Below, in pieces: positions 13,242 through 14,458 of a DNA stretch of 14,458 nucleotides. The notes beneath the pieces were generated by a model. That model saw only the letters and a list, made by a program, of their open reading frames with translations, searched no databases and was not told the origin of the DNA. The number at the start of each line of letters is the position of its first letter. The first letter of the stretch is position 1. Made by a program: the position numbers and the translations under genes. Source of the DNA: a bacterium (GTDB taxonomy: Bacteria; UBP15; UBA6099); assembly GCA_029573925.1 (NCBI GenBank), contig JAKQBV010000236.1, positions 1 through 14,458 on the forward strand, written 5' to 3'.

Positions 13242-13565
13242 ATGAAATCAGCTCTCGAACTGGCTCTCGAAAAAACCAAGGACATCGTCCCTCAGGACGA
13301 CCCGACCGAGCTTTCAAAAGAAGCCAAACAGCAGATACGCGACATAAACAGGGAGTACGACGCCCTCATTGCGGAGATCGAGCTAAAAGTGTCCGCCCGG
13401 CTGCGCGAAGCCGAGTCCCAGTTCTCTCAAGAAGAGATACGGCAACTTATCCCCGAACTTGAGGCTCAGCTTCAAGGCGAACGCGACCGCATCAACGCTG
13501 AACGCTCCGAAAAAACGGAAGCCGTCCGGAAAGCGGACCTCGAAAGCAGACAACCAAAAAGCTGA
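13242..13565 (+). CDS. Small charged coiled-coil protein, unknown function
   Basis: The 107-aa product starts MKSALELALEKTKDIVPQDD and is then almost wholly helical: KEAKQQIRDINREYDALIAE, ELKVSARLREAESQFSQEEI, ELEAQLQGERDRINAERSEK. It is rich in Glu, Lys, Arg and Gln with heptad-like hydrophobic spacing, so a coiled coil is likely. There is no signal peptide, membrane segment or cysteine. I believe similar small proteins starting MKSALE occur in several little-studied phyla but cannot name the family. ATG 13242 is preferred over upstream codons (open frame from 13173) because GGGAGG lies seven bases before it. It follows the secreted-protein gene by 85 bases without a visible terminator and may be read from the same transcript. 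Confidence 0.72.
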   Translation: MKSALELALEKTKDIVPQDDPTELSKEAKQQIRDINREYDALIAEIELKVSARLREAESQFSQEEIRQLIPELEAQLQGERDRINAERSEKTEAVRKADLESRQPKS

Positions 13566-13578
13566 ACGCGTTTTCGAG

Positions 13579-13604
13579 CCTAATCCGACATTAGGAATCC
13601 CTAA
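13579..13604. other. Two mutually exclusive short hairpins
   Basis: CCTAAT (13579-13584) can pair with ATTAGG (13590-13595), or TTAGG (13591-13595) with CCTAA (13600-13604), but not both. No T-run follows on the plus strand. It lies 13 bases after the coiled-coil gene. It could be a 3' end structure; the role is unknown. The rest of 13605-13670 shows nothing clear. Confidence 0.4.
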
Positions 13605-13670
13605 GAACACCTTAAAAACAACTACGCCGATATTTGCGTGCCGCAATATTGACTAGACTCGGAAAGCGCG

Positions 13671-13699
13671 TTTACACGGGGGGCGGGAATTGCTAGAAT
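13671..13699 (+). promoter_or_regulatory. Promoter of pheA
   Basis: TTTACA (13671-13676), 17 bases, TAGAAT (13694-13699), with TGC directly before the -10 giving an extended -10. Each box matches the consensus at five of six positions. The predicted start near 13706 leaves a leader of about 73 bases that contains a 15-codon ORF. Confidence 0.75.
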
Positions 13700-13730
13700 C
13701 TGTGGAAGCCGAGCGCGCAAGGGGCGCGGG

Positions 13731-13778
13731 ATGAAATCAGTTTCCCGGTCCGGAGCGGCGGAGCGGCCGGAGGGCTAA
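13731..13778 (+). CDS. Possible 15-codon leader peptide upstream of pheA
   Basis: ATG 13731 opens MKSVSRSGAAERPEG and ends in TAA at 13776-13778, touching the pheA ATG at 13779 and in the same frame. GGGGCG lies several bases before it and could serve as a ribosome site. It has no phenylalanine codon, so it is not a standard attenuator peptide. Terminating ribosomes could re-initiate on pheA. Chance occurrence is quite possible; the pheA ribosome site lies inside it. Confidence 0.3.
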   Translation: MKSVSRSGAAERPEG

Positions 13779-14458
13779 ATGGGCAAGTCGGATATCCGGC
13801 GGCAGATCGACGCCGTCGACGAGAAGATTCTAAGGCTGTTGTCTGAGCGGGCGGAGCTTGCCTTGCAAACGGCCCGGTTCAAGAGAACTAATTACGACCC
13901 GGCTAGAGAGAAAAAGATAATTGCGCGTCTTGCGGAGCTTAACGAAGGGCCGCTGGACGAGGCGCGCATCGAGGCGGTCTGGCGCGAGATTCTTTCCGCC
14001 TGCCGGGGCCTTCAGAAGCTCCCGACGGTGGCGTTTCTCGGCCCGCGCGCGACGTTTTCCCACGCCGCCGCCCTGAAAAAATTCGGCTCCAACGTCATCG
14101 AACGCCCCTGCGAGGACATCTCCATGGTGTTCGACGACGTCGAAAAGGGCTTGGCCGACTTCGGGGTGGTCCCGTTCGAGAACTCGAACGAGGGCGCGGT
14201 CAACAACACCCTCGACAGGCTGGCGACGACTCCGCTGGCGGCGGTGGGCGAGATTTACAGCGAAATCTCCCTCAACCTGATGGCAAAACACGACAACTTC
14301 AAGGAAATCAAAAAGATATATACGCACCCGAAGGCTCTGGAACAGTGCGCCGATTGGCTGAAACGCAACGCGCGCGGCAAGGAGATAGAACAGGTGAGCA
14401 GCACGGCCGTCGCGGCGCAGCGGGCAGCGAGGTTCAAGAGCGCGGCGGCGGTGGCGGG
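13779..14458 (+). CDS. pheA: Bifunctional chorismate mutase/prephenate dehydratase (P-protein), 3' end outside window
   Basis: The frame from ATG 13779 stays open for 226 codons to the edge. Residues 1-80 are an AroQ-type chorismate mutase (IRRQIDAVDEKILRLLSERA, then TARFKRTNYDPAREKKII). From 82 the prephenate dehydratase domain begins (PTVAFLGPRATFSHAAALKK, then FGVVPFENSNEGAVNNTLDR at 128-147, and YTHPKALEQCADWL). The C-terminal ACT domain that binds phenylalanine would lie outside. The enzyme turns chorismate into prephenate and then phenylpyruvate, the branch to phenylalanine, in the cytoplasm. GGAGGG about four to five bases before ATG is a good ribosome site. It has its own promoter at 13671-13699, so it is not part of the upstream secreted-protein unit. 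The family is certain; only the missing end leaves feedback control unread. Confidence 0.96.
   Translation, partial: MGKSDIRRQIDAVDEKILRLLSERAELALQTARFKRTNYDPAREKKIIARLAELNEGPLDEARIEAVWREILSACRGLQKLPTVAFLGPRATFSHAAALKKFGSNVIERPCEDISMVFDDVEKGLADFGVVPFENSNEGAVNNTLDRLATTPLAAVGEIYSEISLNLMAKHDNFKEIKKIYTHPKALEQCADWLKRNARGKEIEQVSSTAVAAQRAARFKSAAAVA

Overview
The window is GC-rich, gene-dense bacterial chromosome with AT-rich spacers. A heptosyltransferase-like GT9 enzyme and several secreted proteins suggest a Gram-negative-type (diderm) cell. Small ATGA overlaps between genes and unfamiliar secreted proteins fit an under-sampled lineage, perhaps an Elusimicrobiota- or Omnitrophota-like phylum. That placement is a guess from style, not from a marker gene. 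No tRNA, rRNA, transposase, integrase or CRISPR array was seen.

Layout. (1) 1-1796, minus strand: a GT9 glycosyltransferase overlapping a GT4 glycosyltransferase that runs off the left edge; probably cell-surface glycan assembly. (2) 1908-2411, plus: a small nitroreductase followed by a good intrinsic terminator. (3) 2551-5323, plus: a three-gene unit joined by ATGA overlaps, formyltransferase, GT4 and metal-dependent amidohydrolase; probably sugar modification and glycan assembly, preceded by a perfect 14-bp hairpin. (4) 5324-5680: a gene-free stretch between convergent genes, packed with hairpins and holding copy A of a composite repeat. (5) 5681-7058, minus: a regulatory operon, REC-ANTAR, an unknown 105-aa protein and a stand-alone REC protein, with no kinase beside it. 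Its leader holds a hairpin followed by a U-run downstream of a plausible promoter, which fits ANTAR-type antitermination. (6) 7288-8766, minus: a B12-binding-type radical SAM enzyme whose -10 box almost touches the start codon. (7) 8884-9162, plus: a metallo-beta-lactamase-fold gene cut off right after its HxHxDH motif. (8) 9163-9512: a cluster of hairpin repeats with copies B, C and D of the same family. (9) 9513-10331, minus, and 10491-13156, plus: a divergent pair of secreted-protein units. The minus gene is a two-module Ig-like protein. The plus unit is a GH84 beta-N-acetylglucosaminidase overlapping another secreted protein. Two -35 boxes face each other across a symmetric palindrome, so the two sides are probably co-regulated. 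(10) 13242-13565: a small coiled-coil protein. (11) 13779 to the right edge: the start of pheA (chorismate mutase/prephenate dehydratase), with a clear promoter and a 15-codon in-frame upstream ORF.

The best candidates for new biology are the REC-ANTAR operon with its unknown middle protein and leader terminator, the divergent GH84/Ig-like export locus, and the composite hairpin repeat family. None is proven to be a new system from sequence alone.
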